The notes beneath the pieces were generated by a model. It was not told the DNA's origin, searched no databases, and saw only the letters and a program-made list of their open reading frames with translations. Below, one piece after another: positions 16,404 through 25,848 of a stretch of DNA of 64,000 nucleotides (positions are counted from its first letter, which is position 1; every line of letters begins with the position of its first letter). Both the position numbers and the translations under genes were made by a program. Source of the DNA: Methylohalobius crimeensis 10Ki (GTDB taxonomy: Bacteria > Pseudomonadota > Gammaproteobacteria > Methylococcales > Methylothermaceae); assembly GCF_000421465.1 (NCBI RefSeq), contig NZ_ATXB01000001.1:558001-622000 (forward strand), written 5' to 3'.

Positions 16404-18227
16404 TTAACTCGACCGGCCCCAGCGTTCCTTGTGGGCGCGCAGGACCTCAAGGAATATCCGTCCGTACGCTTCCAGCTTGCGCTCGCCGATGCCGGGCAAA
16501 CAGCCCAATTCTGCCAGACTCCGGGGGCGGTTGACGACTAACTCCCGGAGCGTCGCATCGTGAAAGATGACGTAGGGCGGAACGCCTTGCTCCCGGGCCA
16601 ATTTCAACCGCTGCGCGCGCAAGCTTTCCCACAATGTCTGGGTGTCCGGATCCTCGAATCCCGATGGAAGGCTTGACGGCTGTGCCCGCGTTTTTTTCGG
16701 AGCCGAGTCCCGGCGAAAATGAATGGTGGTTTCGCCGCGCAGCAAAGGGCGGCATTCCGAAGTGAGGCGCAATCCGCCCCGGCGCTCCAGGTCCACCGTG
16801 AGCAGACCGGCGGCAACCAATTGGCGAAACGCGGAGCGCCATTGACCCTCGTCGAGCTCGGTGCCGATCCCGAAGGTGCTCAGCTTGTGGTGACCGAAGC
16901 TTTGAATCCGGTCGGTCATCCGCCCCAAGAGGACATCCGTCAGGTGTTGGACGCCGAAACGCTGGCCGGTGCGGTAGACGCAGGAAAGCGCCTTGCGAGC
17001 CGCCTCGGTACCGTCCCAAGTGGGCATGGGCTCCAGGCAGACATCGCAGTTGCCGCATGGCTGCGGGAGACGTTCGCCGAAATACCCCAGCAGCACTTGG
17101 CGGCGGCAGCTTGTGGACTCGCAATAGCCCAGCATGGCCTCGAGCTTGATCCGCTCGACGTGCCGGTGCCGTTCTTCGGCCTGGGATGCCGCGAGCAGCT
17201 GGCGCAATGTGATCACATCCGCCAAGCCATAGGTCATCCAGGCATCGGCGGGAAGCCCGTCGCGCCCGGCCCGGCCGGTCTCCTGGTAATATCCCTCCAG
17301 GCTTTTGGGAAGTTCCAGGTGCGCGACGAAGCGCACGTCGGGTTTGTCGATTCCCATGCCGAAGGCGACGGTGGCCACCATGATCACGCCGTCCTCCTGC
17401 AGGAAGCGAGCCTGGTGTTCCTGGCGCCGGTCGGCGGGCAGGCCCGCGTGGTAGGGCAGGGCGGTGAAGCCCTGCTCGGAAAGAAAACGCGCGATCTCCT
17501 CGACGCGCTTGCGGGACAGGCAGTAGACAATGCCCGCGTCGGTGGGATGCTCTCTTTTCAAAAAACCCAGCAGTTGGCGTCGGCCGTTCTGTTTGGGCAC
17601 CACTTGGTAACGGATATTGGGCCGGTCGAAGCTGGAGGTGAACGCCTTGGCCTGTTCGAGTCCCAGGCGCTCGACGATTTCTCGTCGGGTCGGTTCGTCG
17701 GCGGTGGCGGTCAGGGCGCACCGGGGCACCTCGGGGAAACGCTCGTGCAATACGGTGAGCTGACGGTATTCCGGGCGGAAGTCGTGGCCCCATTGGGAGA
17801 CGCAATGGGCCTCGTCGATGGCGAACAGCGCCAGCCGGGTGCGCGCGAGCAGAGACAGGAAGCCTTCGGTCAGCAGGCGTTCCGGGGCCACATAGATCAG
17901 ATCCAGCTCTTCTCGCAGCAGCTGATTTTCGATCCGGCGCGCGGCCTCCCACTCCAGGGTGGAGTTGAGATAGGCGGCGCGCACCCCGAGCTGGCGCAGC
18001 GCCTCCACCTGATCGCGCATGAGGGCGATGAGCGGCGAGACTACCACTGCGACGCCGGGGCGGATGAGCGCGGGAATCTGATAGCAAAGCGACTTGCCGC
18101 CTCCGGTGGGCATCAGCACCAGGGCGTCTCCGCCGTTTAGGAGGTGCTGGATGATCGCTTCCTGGTGACCGCGGAAGCTGTCGTAACCGAAGACCGAGCT
18201 TAGGATTTGATCAGGGGAGGGAGGCAT
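16404..18227 (-). CDS. recQ: ATP-dependent DNA helicase RecQ
   Basis: At 607 residues this is close to E. coli RecQ. Motif I is [12 protein letters not shown] (GGGKS 42-46) and motif II is DEAH at 138-141. The helicase C domain contains GTGIV-type relatives such as [18 protein letters not shown] and the [10 protein letters not shown] motif VI. A zinc site of four cysteines follows (CESTSC...CGNCDVC), then the RQC winged helix and a C-terminal HRDC domain with [16 protein letters not shown]. RecQ is a 3'-5' helicase in recombination and replication-fork repair. It is intact and stands alone, with mobile DNA on both sides. Confidence 0.97.
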   Translation of the reverse strand: MPPSPDQILSSVFGYDSFRGHQEAIIQHLLNGGDALVLMPTGGGKSLCYQIPALIRPGVAVVVSPLIALMRDQVEALRQLGVRAAYLNSTLEWEAARRIENQLLREELDLIYVAPERLLTEGFLSLLARTRLALFAIDEAHCVSQWGHDFRPEYRQLTVLHERFPEVPRCALTATADEPTRREIVERLGLEQAKAFTSSFDRPNIRYQVVPKQNGRRQLLGFLKREHPTDAGIVYCLSRKRVEEIARFLSEQGFTALPYHAGLPADRRQEHQARFLQEDGVIMVATVAFGMGIDKPDVRFVAHLELPKSLEGYYQETGRAGRDGLPADAWMTYGLADVITLRQLLAASQAEERHRHVERIKLEAMLGYCESTSCRRQVLLGYFGERLPQPCGNCDVCLEPMPTWDGTEAARKALSCVYRTGQRFGVQHLTDVLLGRMTDRIQSFGHHKLSTFGIGTELDEGQWRSAFRQLVAAGLLTVDLERRGGLRLTSECRPLLRGETTIHFRRDSAPKKTRAQPSSLPSGFEDPDTQTLWESLRAQRLKLAREQGVPPYVIFHDATLRELVVNRPRSLAELGCLPGIGERKLEAYGRIFLEVLRAHKERWGRSS

Positions 18228-18545
18228 GAACGAAGACGCGCATTTTTCTTGTGATAATTATAGCAAACGCAGTGTTTTCCCAGTCGTATAGGGTGAGCGG
18301 GCGAGTTCACCTTGTTCGGTTTCTATAGGCGTTGGCTTTAAGCCGGCCATGCCCAGAAAACAGGGACAGAAAAAATGGGTCAGGTCTCACATTCCAATAT
18401 TAAAATGCGAGACTAGCTCCCTGTGAACACTTGGGCCCACGTAGGGTACTTGTAAATTCCAATCTTAAAGGTCTAGCCATTGTATAGCGCAGAATATTGG
18501 GTTGTGAGAACTGACCCTATTTGACTTCTTTACCGGCACCGAAGC
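18228..18545. other. Non-coding gap with a small inverted-repeat element
   Basis: No gene is seen in these 318 bases. The main content is the inverted-repeat element at 18377-18517; the remainder is unremarkable spacer next to recQ. Confidence 0.6.
18377..18517. mobile_element. 141-bp MITE-like element with 25-bp inverted ends
   Basis: The left end (18377-18401, beginning GGGTCAGGTCTCACA) and the right end (18493-18517) are inverted copies matching at 22 of 25 positions. The interior has no reading frame of note. The size and structure suit a non-autonomous miniature element, mobilised in trans. No target duplication was identified, and the parent element is not in this window. Confidence 0.6.
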
Positions 18546-19281
18546 GTGTATTGGTTGTGGTCCTTATCGACCGATCAGGCGGCCTACTTCCTGACTCATT
18601 ATTCCCGAGGCAAGGGCGCCGCCAATGTGCTGCTGGGGGATATCAACGGGATTCTCGTCACCGACCGGCATGGCGGCTACAACGACTACGATCTGGCCAA
18701 CAAACGCTTAGGCGTCAGTGTCTATCAAGCGCTGCGGACCATCTGTACCCAGGGCATGACCGAAGGAAAGGTCACCTTCCGGTTACCTATCCCCAAACCA
18801 CAACCGTTGCCTTTGCCCCCTCGTGAACGCTTACCGGGGAAGGTCTGGTTGAAGCCCAAGGGTCGTATTCGGGCGCTACAGGCCGATCAAGACGCGGCGT
18901 TGCAGCAACGGATCTGCGATGCGATCGACACCGCGACCGCCAATGGCGAAAGCGACGGGGGGCAAGTGCCACTGGGAGATCTTGAAACACAGTTGCTGGC
19001 CGAGGTGATCCCCCTGCGCGACGACGGTCTTCCGGACCGCGACGATCTGCAGGGTGTGGCTGTGTTTCTGATGGAACTCGGCTTGTCGCAGGTCGTGAAC
19101 CTCGAAGGGATCGCCAAGATTTTCGAACTGACCCCCTCGGAATCCGCCGAAGACCGGCGCCGGCTCCCGGATTCAATTGCTCCGTTTGGCCATAAAGGCC
19201 TCACCGCCGATCGGGGGGAAACCAACGTGACCGTCGCGGAGGGAAGGGGGGTGGGAGAGTTCAGTCATGGCGGACGGTTCC
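18546..19281 (+). pseudogene. IS66-like transposase remnant fused to an unrecognised segment
   Basis: The reading frame begins with a piece resembling the catalytic region of IS66 transposases: YWLWSLSTDQAAYFLTHYSRG, followed by NGILVTDRHGGYNDYDL. After about residue 60 the similarity changes to a Pro-rich linker and then a helical segment (LETQLLAEVIPLRDDGLPD, VVNLEGIAKIFELTP) that I do not recognise. The frame runs on into the end of the TonB receptor gene on the other strand, so its natural C-terminus is gone. It lacks the IS66 N-terminal domains and terminal repeats. It is best read as a decayed, chimeric remnant. Confidence 0.6.
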
Positions 19282-21222
19282 TCATAATATTTTCCATACC
19301 AAGCCGCCATAGACCGCCGTACCGCTACGGTCGTAATTGTAAAGATCGGGCGTTCTATCGTCGTTGACGTTCTCTCCGCGCACATAAAGGTTAAATTTTT
19401 CGGATAACCGGTAGTCGGCGTGAAGGTTGAGCCGGAAAGCGTCCTCCTCGTCGAGCGTATTGTCCAGGTCGCTATAGATGAGACTCCGGTACACGCCTTC
19501 GGCCCATAAAGTCAACGGGATGCCGGGGACCCGCCATTCGCCCCACATTCGGACCCTGCTTTTCGCCTGGAGCGGCAACCGGCGGTGATTGTCGAGATTG
19601 CGGCCGTCGGTATACGTGTAGGAGACGCCGCCGCGCCATTGATCGTCGAAGGCGATTTCGCCGCCGGCTTCCAGGCCGGCAATGGTGGCGTTGGCGACAT
19701 TGGAGATGCATTCGCCGGCACAGGGAATCGCGGCGCTGGGCTGCGGCACCCAGCTGACGACGATCAAGTCGTCGTAACGGCCGTAGAAGCCGGTAAGACT
19801 TAGTTCGAGCATCGACGATGCCTGCCATTTCAAGCCGAGGTCGCCGCCCGCGCCGCGTTCCGGTTTAAGCGCAAGATTGCCTAGCAGCGGATACAGCCTT
19901 TCCGCATAGCTGGGAATGCGGAAGCCGTTGCCCCCGTTGGCGCGCAACTTCAGCGTGTCCGAAATTTGCCAAGCCGCGCCGGCGTGGAACAACACTTGCG
20001 CGTCGAAGCGGCTGTAGCTTTCGTAGCGAACGCCAACATCACCGTTGAAATCGCCGTAGGCAAAACGGGTTTCCAGAAAACCGGCTTGCTGGTTGCGGTT
20101 TTCGTCGAACGGCGCACCCGGTTCAAAGTCGGGCGGCGGACCGAAAGTCGGCGCCTCCGCCCACTCGTAGCGCCCTTCCGCGCCCCAGACCAAATGGACG
20201 GCATCCTCGTTTTGCCCCCGCCAGACGCGTTGTTCGTTAAGCCAGCGGGCCAAATAAAGTTCGGTGGTATAGCCCACATTCAACCCGGAGATCCGGCCAT
20301 GGTTGTCGGAACGCGTATAAGCCAGTTGCAGGCTGCTATGCCAATCGTCGCTCAATTGTGCCCGGAGACGGTTTTGCGCCATCCAGTTTTGCTCGTCGAG
20401 AAACGAGTCATCTTGATCGACTATGGCCAGCCTCCCGTCGCGGATGCCGTAGCCGTCCAATGCAGTCCACGAATTGCGGTACAGCAACGACCCTTCCCAA
20501 GTAACGCTGTCGCTGAGATCCACGCCGGTTTTCATCAACGCCTGGGTGGAGTGGAACGGATCGCGTTCCGGGTTGCCGTTGGACTGTTGGGCGAGATAAG
20601 CGCCGTCGAACGCATCCGAGCGGTTTGCGGACACCGCAAGGCGCGCGCTTTCCGTTGCCAGGTTGGCGCGCAGCGTTTCGCCAAGAAAGCCGAAGCTACC
20701 GCCTTCCACGCGCAGATCGAGGCTATTGTCGCGGGCGGTGCGCGAAGTTAAATCGATTGCGCCGCCCAAGGCGGAAAACGGCCGCGAGGCCGGAGCGAAA
20801 CCGCGCCGGATGTCCACGCGTTCCATGCCGTCCGGCAGAACGGCGTTGATATTGACCACGCCGGGTAGCGAATCTGGCACCGGCACGCCGTCCAGGGTCA
20901 GCATGCCTTGCCCGCTAACCCCCCGGGCTTGGATTAATCCGAAGCCGAAGCTGCCGCCCTGGGTGATCCCGATACCCGCTTGTCCGCGCAGTACCTCGTC
21001 GATACTGCGTTCATGGGCAATCTGTATATCTTTTTGCGTCAAGCGTGTGGTGGCGCGTGTTTCGTCCAGGATAGGGGGTTCGGCACCATTTGTTTCGGAA
21101 TCAGACGGGGTAACGATCATGGGAGGTAAGGTGTGTTCCGGCGAAGGATCGGCTAGCGCGATCGTGGGATTTGCTATCAACAGATACGTCAAGTATTGCA
21201 GATGCAATTTTTCAATCGCCAT
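19282..21222 (-). CDS. TonB-dependent outer-membrane receptor
   Basis: The product is about 646 residues from MAIEKLHLQYLTYLLIANP, whose hydrophobic stretch ends at ALADPSPEH as a signal peptide; an ATG 60 bases upstream is possible but has no better ribosome site. The plug domain (about 60-170) has the usual pattern: SIDEVLRGQAGIGITQGG, ARGVSGQGMLTLDGVPVPD and ERVDIRRGFAPASRPFSALGG. The rest is the 22-strand barrel, ending in the aromatic strand TAVYGGLVWKIL. TonB receptors import scarce ligands such as iron complexes, cobalamin or copper chelates; no ligand can be assigned. It is flanked by an IS66 remnant and palindromic repeats, which hints at an accessory, possibly acquired gene. Confidence 0.9.
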   Translation of the reverse strand: MAIEKLHLQYLTYLLIANPTIALADPSPEHTLPPMIVTPSDSETNGAEPPILDETRATTRLTQKDIQIAHERSIDEVLRGQAGIGITQGGSFGFGLIQARGVSGQGMLTLDGVPVPDSLPGVVNINAVLPDGMERVDIRRGFAPASRPFSALGGAIDLTSRTARDNSLDLRVEGGSFGFLGETLRANLATESARLAVSANRSDAFDGAYLAQQSNGNPERDPFHSTQALMKTGVDLSDSVTWEGSLLYRNSWTALDGYGIRDGRLAIVDQDDSFLDEQNWMAQNRLRAQLSDDWHSSLQLAYTRSDNHGRISGLNVGYTTELYLARWLNEQRVWRGQNEDAVHLVWGAEGRYEWAEAPTFGPPPDFEPGAPFDENRNQQAGFLETRFAYGDFNGDVGVRYESYSRFDAQVLFHAGAAWQISDTLKLRANGGNGFRIPSYAERLYPLLGNLALKPERGAGGDLGLKWQASSMLELSLTGFYGRYDDLIVVSWVPQPSAAIPCAGECISNVANATIAGLEAGGEIAFDDQWRGGVSYTYTDGRNLDNHRRLPLQAKSRVRMWGEWRVPGIPLTLWAEGVYRSLIYSDLDNTLDEEDAFRLNLHADYRLSEKFNLYVRGENVNDDRTPDLYNYDRSGTAVYGGLVWKIL

Positions 21223-21353
21223 TTCAAAATGGAGGCCGTTGATTTGTCTAAAGTTTAGTTTTTTTATTAAGCACGGCGGCATCGTTTGTTATCTGGCTTT
21301 TTCTTTTCGCAACCGAGCCGGATGCCAGCCCCTTGAGGTTCCGATCCCACAAA

Positions 21354-21418
21354 GTCGAGGCCATGGACCGATGGATGAAAGCGGGGTTGGAAGGACTCCA
21401 ATCCGTTTGGGCGGAGAA
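21354..21418 (+). pseudogene. Remnant of the 3' end of an mxaD-like gene
   Basis: Bases 21354-21400 match the mxaD segment 14642-14688 at 42 of 47 positions. In the mxaD frame this reads VEAMDRWMKAGLEGLQSVWAEK, against VEAMNRWMKTGLEGLQEAFAH. Of the five differences three are synonymous and two are replacements (D/N, A/T), so the fragment diverged while still under selection as protein. Upstream of 21354 similarity ends abruptly and no signal peptide or SRPBCC core is present. It is a relic of a paralogue, or of a transposed tail of mxaD. Confidence 0.65.
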
Positions 21419-21562
21419 GTTAAGATTTTTTTCTGATTCATTCCACCCTCACCCAACCCTCTCCCGCCAGCGGGAGAGGGGGCGGTTAGTTCGGAGTATA
21501 TCGCGAGAGTTTTAGTCCCTTCTCCCGCTGGCGGGAAAAGGCAAGGATGAGGGGGGATCAAA

Positions 21563-21590
21563 AAGCTGTCCCCCGGCAGCGGGACAGCTT
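21563..21590 (-). terminator. Rho-independent terminator after the pyruvate carboxylase genes
   Basis: Ten-base arms AAGCTGTCCC and GGGACAGCTT enclose an eight-base loop. On the minus strand the stem is followed by TTTTT. It lies 27 bases after the stop codon of the B subunit gene and fits as its terminator. Confidence 0.85.
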
Positions 21591-21617
21591 GTTCATAGCG
21601 ATTACTGGGGGGATCGG

Positions 21618-23438
21618 TCAGGGTTCAATATGCAGCAAAGCTTCCTTCGGTGTCGCCGAATCCCCTTTGACCACATAAATTTCCGTCACCTTGCCGGAAA
21701 TCGGCGCCTGGACCTCGGTTTCCATCTTCATGGTTTCGACGATCAAAACCGGATCGCCGGCTTTGACCGTATCCTCTTCCTTGACCAGGACTTCGACGAT
21801 ATTGCCCGGCATGGACAGGGTCACGTCCCCTTCGCTTTCCGCTTTGGGGCGCTTGCTGCTGAGGCGGCGCGGGACGGCCCCTTCGGTGCCGCCGCTGAGG
21901 ACCACTTCATCCAGCGTCTCGATGACGGCCTCTTCCGGCACGCCGTCCACCACCATGTAGAAGTGTCTTTCCGGCTGCTGTTTGGGACCGGCGCCGGTGA
22001 CCCGGACGTGATAGGTTTCCCCGTGGAGATGGATGTTGAATTCGGTGGGGGCCGCCTGGGTGGCGGCGGCTTCGGTGACCGGTTCGATGGGTTCCGGCTG
22101 CAGGGTGCCGGCGGCACGCTGTTCCAGGAAGTGGCGACCCACGTCCGGAAAGAGGGCGTAAGTGAGGACGTCTTCTTCGGATTGGGCCAATTCCCCGATC
22201 TGTTCGCGGAGGGTTTCCATTTCCGGCTTCAGCAGATCGGCAGGGCGACATTCGATGATCTCTTCCTTGCCCACCGCTTTTTGCCGGAGCGCTTCGTTGA
22301 CCGGCGCGGGCGGCTTGCCGTAGCCGCCCTGCAGGTAACGTTTCACCTCGTTGGTGATGGTTTGATAGCGGCCTCCGCTCAATATGTTGATGACCGCCTG
22401 GGTGCCCACGATCTGGGAGGTGGGGGTCACCAAAGGCGGATAGCCCAAGTCCTCGCGCACCTTGGGAATTTCCGCCAAGACTTCGTCCAAGCGGTCCAGG
22501 GCGCCCTGTTCCCGCAGTTGATTGTGAAGGTTGGAAATCATGCCGCCGGGGACCTGGTGAATATGGACCCGGGGATCGGGACCGATGTATTCCGGCTGGA
22601 AGCGTTGGTATTTGCAGCGGATTTCCCAGAAATAGGCGGCGATTTCCTCCAAGGCGGGCAAATCCAGGCCGGGATCAAAGCCCAAATCGTCCAAGGCGAC
22701 CACCAAGCTCTCGGTGGGCGGATGGCTGGGGCCGCCGGCGAAGGAGGAGAGGGCGGTATCGATATGATCGCAGCCGTTTTCCACCGCTTTGATGTGACAG
22801 ATTTCCGCCAGACCCGAGGTGGCGTGGCAGTGGAGATGGAGGGGAAGGCTCACCGCTTGTTTGATCGACCGCACCAGGTCGGCGGTTACCTTGGGAGTGA
22901 GCAGGCCGGCCATGTCCTTGATCGCGATGCTGTCGCAATCCATTTTGGCCAGTTCCTTGGCTTGCTCCACGAATCCTTCGACGCTGTGGACCGGGCTGAC
23001 GGTGTAGGAAAGGGTTCCCTGGGCGTGTTTGCCGGCGCGCTTGACCGCGGCGATGGCGGTTTCCAGATTTCTCAGGTCGTTGAGGGCGTCAAAGATGCGG
23101 AACACGTCCATGCCGCCTGCCGCCGCCTGGGCCACGAACGCTTCCACCACGTCGTCGGCGTAATGGCGATAGCCGAGCAGATTTTGCCCGCGCAGCAGCA
23201 TCTGCAGGCGGGTGTTGGGGAGCGCCTGGCGCAATTGCCTGAGACGTTCCCAGGGGTCTTCCTTGAGGAACCGGATGCAGGCGTCGTAGGTGGCTCCTCC
23301 CCAGCATTCCAGGGACCAGTAGCCGATTTGGTCCAATTGGGGGCAAATCGGCAGCATGTCTTCGGTGCGCATGCGGGTGGCGATTAGGCACTGATGGGCA
23401 TCGCGCAAGATCAGGTCGGTGATGTGTACTTTGCTCAT
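21618..23438 (-). CDS. pycB: Pyruvate carboxylase subunit B (carboxyltransferase plus biotin carrier)
   Basis: The 606-residue product is OadA-like. Residues 1-300 form the HMGL-type carboxyltransferase barrel (VHITDLILRDAHQCLIATRM; metal-binding LHLHCHATSGLAE). The middle conserved carboxylase domain follows, and a biotinyl domain ends the chain with K571 in VETMKMETEV as the biotin attachment site. Together with the adjacent biotin carboxylase it makes oxaloacetate from pyruvate and bicarbonate, feeding the TCA cycle. An oxaloacetate decarboxylase would have membrane beta and gamma subunits nearby; none is seen, which favours the anaplerotic pyruvate carboxylase. Confidence 0.92.
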   Translation of the reverse strand: MSKVHITDLILRDAHQCLIATRMRTEDMLPICPQLDQIGYWSLECWGGATYDACIRFLKEDPWERLRQLRQALPNTRLQMLLRGQNLLGYRHYADDVVEAFVAQAAAGGMDVFRIFDALNDLRNLETAIAAVKRAGKHAQGTLSYTVSPVHSVEGFVEQAKELAKMDCDSIAIKDMAGLLTPKVTADLVRSIKQAVSLPLHLHCHATSGLAEICHIKAVENGCDHIDTALSSFAGGPSHPPTESLVVALDDLGFDPGLDLPALEEIAAYFWEIRCKYQRFQPEYIGPDPRVHIHQVPGGMISNLHNQLREQGALDRLDEVLAEIPKVREDLGYPPLVTPTSQIVGTQAVINILSGGRYQTITNEVKRYLQGGYGKPPAPVNEALRQKAVGKEEIIECRPADLLKPEMETLREQIGELAQSEEDVLTYALFPDVGRHFLEQRAAGTLQPEPIEPVTEAAATQAAPTEFNIHLHGETYHVRVTGAGPKQQPERHFYMVVDGVPEEAVIETLDEVVLSGGTEGAVPRRLSSKRPKAESEGDVTLSMPGNIVEVLVKEEDTVKAGDPVLIVETMKMETEVQAPISGKVTEIYVVKGDSATPKEALLHIEP

Positions 23439-23447
23439 GGCTGCTCC

Positions 23448-24866
23448 TTACAGTCCGGCGTGGGCGGCGATGGCGGCCGCCAAGGCGGTAGCGATGTGGC
23501 TTTTGCTACGTTTCTCCGAGTAGCGGCTCAGTTCCGGGTGGGCCTCGACGAAGCTGGTGTCGAAGCGGGCCGCGTGGAAATCCGGATGGTTGAGGATTTG
23601 CCGGTAATAGGGACGGGTGGTTTTGATGCCGCTGATGTCCATGTCGTCCAGGGCGCGCAGGCTTCGGGCGATGGCGTCTTCGAAGGTCAATCCCCAGACG
23701 ATGAGCTTGGCGATCATCGAGTCGTAATAGGGCGGGATGTCGTAGCCGGTGTAGATGGCGGTGTCGGTGCGCACCCCCGGCCCCCCCGGCGCGTAGTAAC
23801 GGGTAATGCGGCCGAAACTGGGCAGGAATTCGTTGCGCGGGTCCTCGGCGTTGATCCGGAATTGGACCGCAAAACCGCGTTTCTGCACCTGGTCTTGGCT
23901 GTAACGCAGCGGCAACCCGGAAGCGATGCGGATTTGTTCCTCGACGATATCCACCCCGGTGATGGACTCGGTGATGGTGTGTTCCACCTGGATGCGGGTA
24001 TTCATCTCCATGAAGTAGAAATGGCCTTCCGCGTCGAGAAGAAATTCCACCGTCCCGGCGTTTTCGTAACCCGCCGCGCGGGTCGCTTTGACCGCCAGCT
24101 CGCATACCGTCCGGCGTTGCTCTTCGCTGAGCTGGGGGGAAGGGGCGATCTCGATCAATTTCTGGTTGCGGCGTTGGATCGAGCAGTCCCGTTCGAACAG
24201 GTGGATCGCGTTGCCGTGGCGGTCGGCCAGAATCTGGACTTCGATGTGACGCGGATTGACAATACATTTTTCCAGAAAGACCTTGGCCGAGCCGAACGCC
24301 TTGGTGGCTTCGGAAACCACGCGTTCGTAGTTGCGTTTCAGTTCGGCTTCGTCGTTGCAGCGGCGAATGCCTCGGCCGCCGCCGCCGGAGGTGGCCTTGA
24401 GCATGACCGGATAGCCGATCTTGCCCGCCAACGCCAAGGCTTCGTCCACGTCCTTCAGGTTGCCTTCGCTGCCCGGTACCACCGGCACCCGAGCCGATTG
24501 CATCAGCGCTCTGGCTTCGGTTTTGTCGCCCATGCGGCGGATGGTGTCCGCATCCGGACCGATGAATTGAATGCCTCGGCGGGCGCAGATCTCGGCGAAC
24601 TGGGCGTTTTCCGACAGGAAGCCGTAGCCCGGATGGATGGCGTCGCAGCCGGTCTCCAAGGCCAGGTTGACCAGTTTATGGGGGTTGAGGTAGCCGGCCA
24701 GGGGATCGTCGCCCAGGCTGTGGGCCTCGTCGGCCTTTTTGACATGGAGCGCATGGCGGTCCGCCTCGCTGTAGACCGCCACCGATATAATCCCCATTTC
24801 GGCACAGGCGCGAATGATCCGGACGGCTATTTCGCCGCGGTTGGCGATGAGGATTTTTTGCAGCAT
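23448..24866 (-). CDS. pycA: Pyruvate carboxylase subunit A (biotin carboxylase)
   Basis: At 472 residues this is an AccC-like ATP-grasp biotin carboxylase. It begins MLQKILIANRGEIAVRIIRA and carries GYGFLSENAQFAE, the glycine-rich ATP loop SGGGGRGIRR and the catalytic MEMNTRIQVEHTITE region. It carboxylates the biotin carried by subunit B using ATP and bicarbonate. The gene lies nine bases upstream of the B-subunit gene on the same strand, so they form a two-gene operon. The length is slightly above AccC, and its pairing with an OadA-like partner, with no accB beside it, supports the pyruvate carboxylase role. Confidence 0.92.
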   Translation of the reverse strand: MLQKILIANRGEIAVRIIRACAEMGIISVAVYSEADRHALHVKKADEAHSLGDDPLAGYLNPHKLVNLALETGCDAIHPGYGFLSENAQFAEICARRGIQFIGPDADTIRRMGDKTEARALMQSARVPVVPGSEGNLKDVDEALALAGKIGYPVMLKATSGGGGRGIRRCNDEAELKRNYERVVSEATKAFGSAKVFLEKCIVNPRHIEVQILADRHGNAIHLFERDCSIQRRNQKLIEIAPSPQLSEEQRRTVCELAVKATRAAGYENAGTVEFLLDAEGHFYFMEMNTRIQVEHTITESITGVDIVEEQIRIASGLPLRYSQDQVQKRGFAVQFRINAEDPRNEFLPSFGRITRYYAPGGPGVRTDTAIYTGYDIPPYYDSMIAKLIVWGLTFEDAIARSLRALDDMDISGIKTTRPYYRQILNHPDFHAARFDTSFVEAHPELSRYSEKRSKSHIATALAAAIAAHAGL

Positions 24867-25032
24867 AAATCTTCGATGTGATGATGCGCGGCATCATTTC
24901 GGGAGGATGCAGGATACCAATTTCCGCAGTTCAAGGAAATTCAATTTTGCAGCCTCGCGTGAGATCATAGCGGAAATATCGGCCCATTTTCGCATATACT
25001 CGTAGGATTTTTGAGGCTCAGGGGATAGCAGC

Positions 25033-25845
25033 ATGCGGCTGATGTGGATATTAAGCTTGTGTTTGGCCTTGGTCGGGTGTGGGACCTTGGAGGGACTGTT
25101 CGAACACAAGCCGGAGCCGGTGGAGGTGCTTCCGGAAGAGGAGTTGTACCGCCAGGCCAAGGAAAAACTGGATGCGAGCGCTTATACCCGGGCGATCGAA
25201 TTGTATCAAGCGCTGGAGTCGCGCTTTCCGTTCGGTCGTTACGGCCCCCAGGTATTGCTGGATTTGGCCTACGCCCATTACAAGCAGGGGGAGACCGAAT
25301 CGGGTTTGGCCACCCTGGACCGTTTCATGAAAATGTATCCCACCCACGAACGGCTCGATTACGCCTACTACCTGCGCGGTTTGATCAATACCAATCGCAG
25401 CATGGGTTTCGTCGAGCGCTATTTGCCCATTGATCTGACCAAGCGCGATGTCAACCCGCTCAAGGACGCCCATCAGGATTTCGTCACCTTGCTGGAGAAG
25501 TTTCCCGATAGCGAATACGCCCAGGAAGCCGAGCAGCGCAAAAACGCCTTATTCAATCTGATGGCGATGCACGAGTTGCGCGTGGCGCAATTCTACATGG
25601 AACGGGAGGCTTATCAGGCGGCGGCCAACCGAGCCGCTCGAATTGTGGGGGATTACCCTCGCACCACCGCGATACCGCACGCTTTGAAGATCATGGAGCA
25701 GGCGTACCGTAAACTGACGATGGACGATCTGGCCGATCAGGCGGCCCGTATCTACGCTCTCAATTACGGCGACACCGAACCGACATTGGAAAAGGAGCCC
25801 AAGACGCTGTTGGGCTGGGTCTTTTGGTTGTTTCGTTGGGATTAA
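25033..25845 (+). CDS. bamD: Outer-membrane assembly lipoprotein BamD
   Basis: The 270-residue lipoprotein has a lipobox LALVGC with C16 as the lipidation site. Five tetratricopeptide-like helix pairs follow, including YTRAIELYQALESRFPFGRYG and a second around VTLLEKFPDSEYAQEAEQRKN. BamD is the essential regulatory lipoprotein of the beta-barrel assembly machine on the inner face of the outer membrane. Length and motifs match E. coli BamD (ComL). It diverges from pycA across 166 bases containing an AT-rich promoter-like stretch (CATATACTCG) before the start. The kinase gene follows three bases after its stop. Confidence 0.96.
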   Translation: MRLMWILSLCLALVGCGTLEGLFEHKPEPVEVLPEEELYRQAKEKLDASAYTRAIELYQALESRFPFGRYGPQVLLDLAYAHYKQGETESGLATLDRFMKMYPTHERLDYAYYLRGLINTNRSMGFVERYLPIDLTKRDVNPLKDAHQDFVTLLEKFPDSEYAQEAEQRKNALFNLMAMHELRVAQFYMEREAYQAAANRAARIVGDYPRTTAIPHALKIMEQAYRKLTMDDLADQAARIYALNYGDTEPTLEKEPKTLLGWVFWLFRWD

Positions 25846-25848
25846 GCG

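Larger units (their letters stand above)
21283..21617. repeat. REP pair (REPIN-like) region between the TonB receptor and pyruvate carboxylase
   Basis: Two palindromes of the CTCCCGC family face each other: 21457-21480 (perfect arms CCCTCTCCCGC / GCGGGAGAGGG) and 21518-21541 (one mismatch). The outer flanks TTCCACCCTCACCC and GGATGAGGGGGGATCA are also roughly inverted, so the two form a REPIN-like doublet of about 115 bases. The left part of the gap contains the mxaD-like remnant and the right part a terminator. Confidence 0.75.

Noticed and set aside
21618-24866. Sodium-pumping oxaloacetate decarboxylase
   Set aside because: The B subunit is OadA-like, but no membrane beta or gamma subunit is nearby and a biotin carboxylase subunit is, which fits pyruvate carboxylase.
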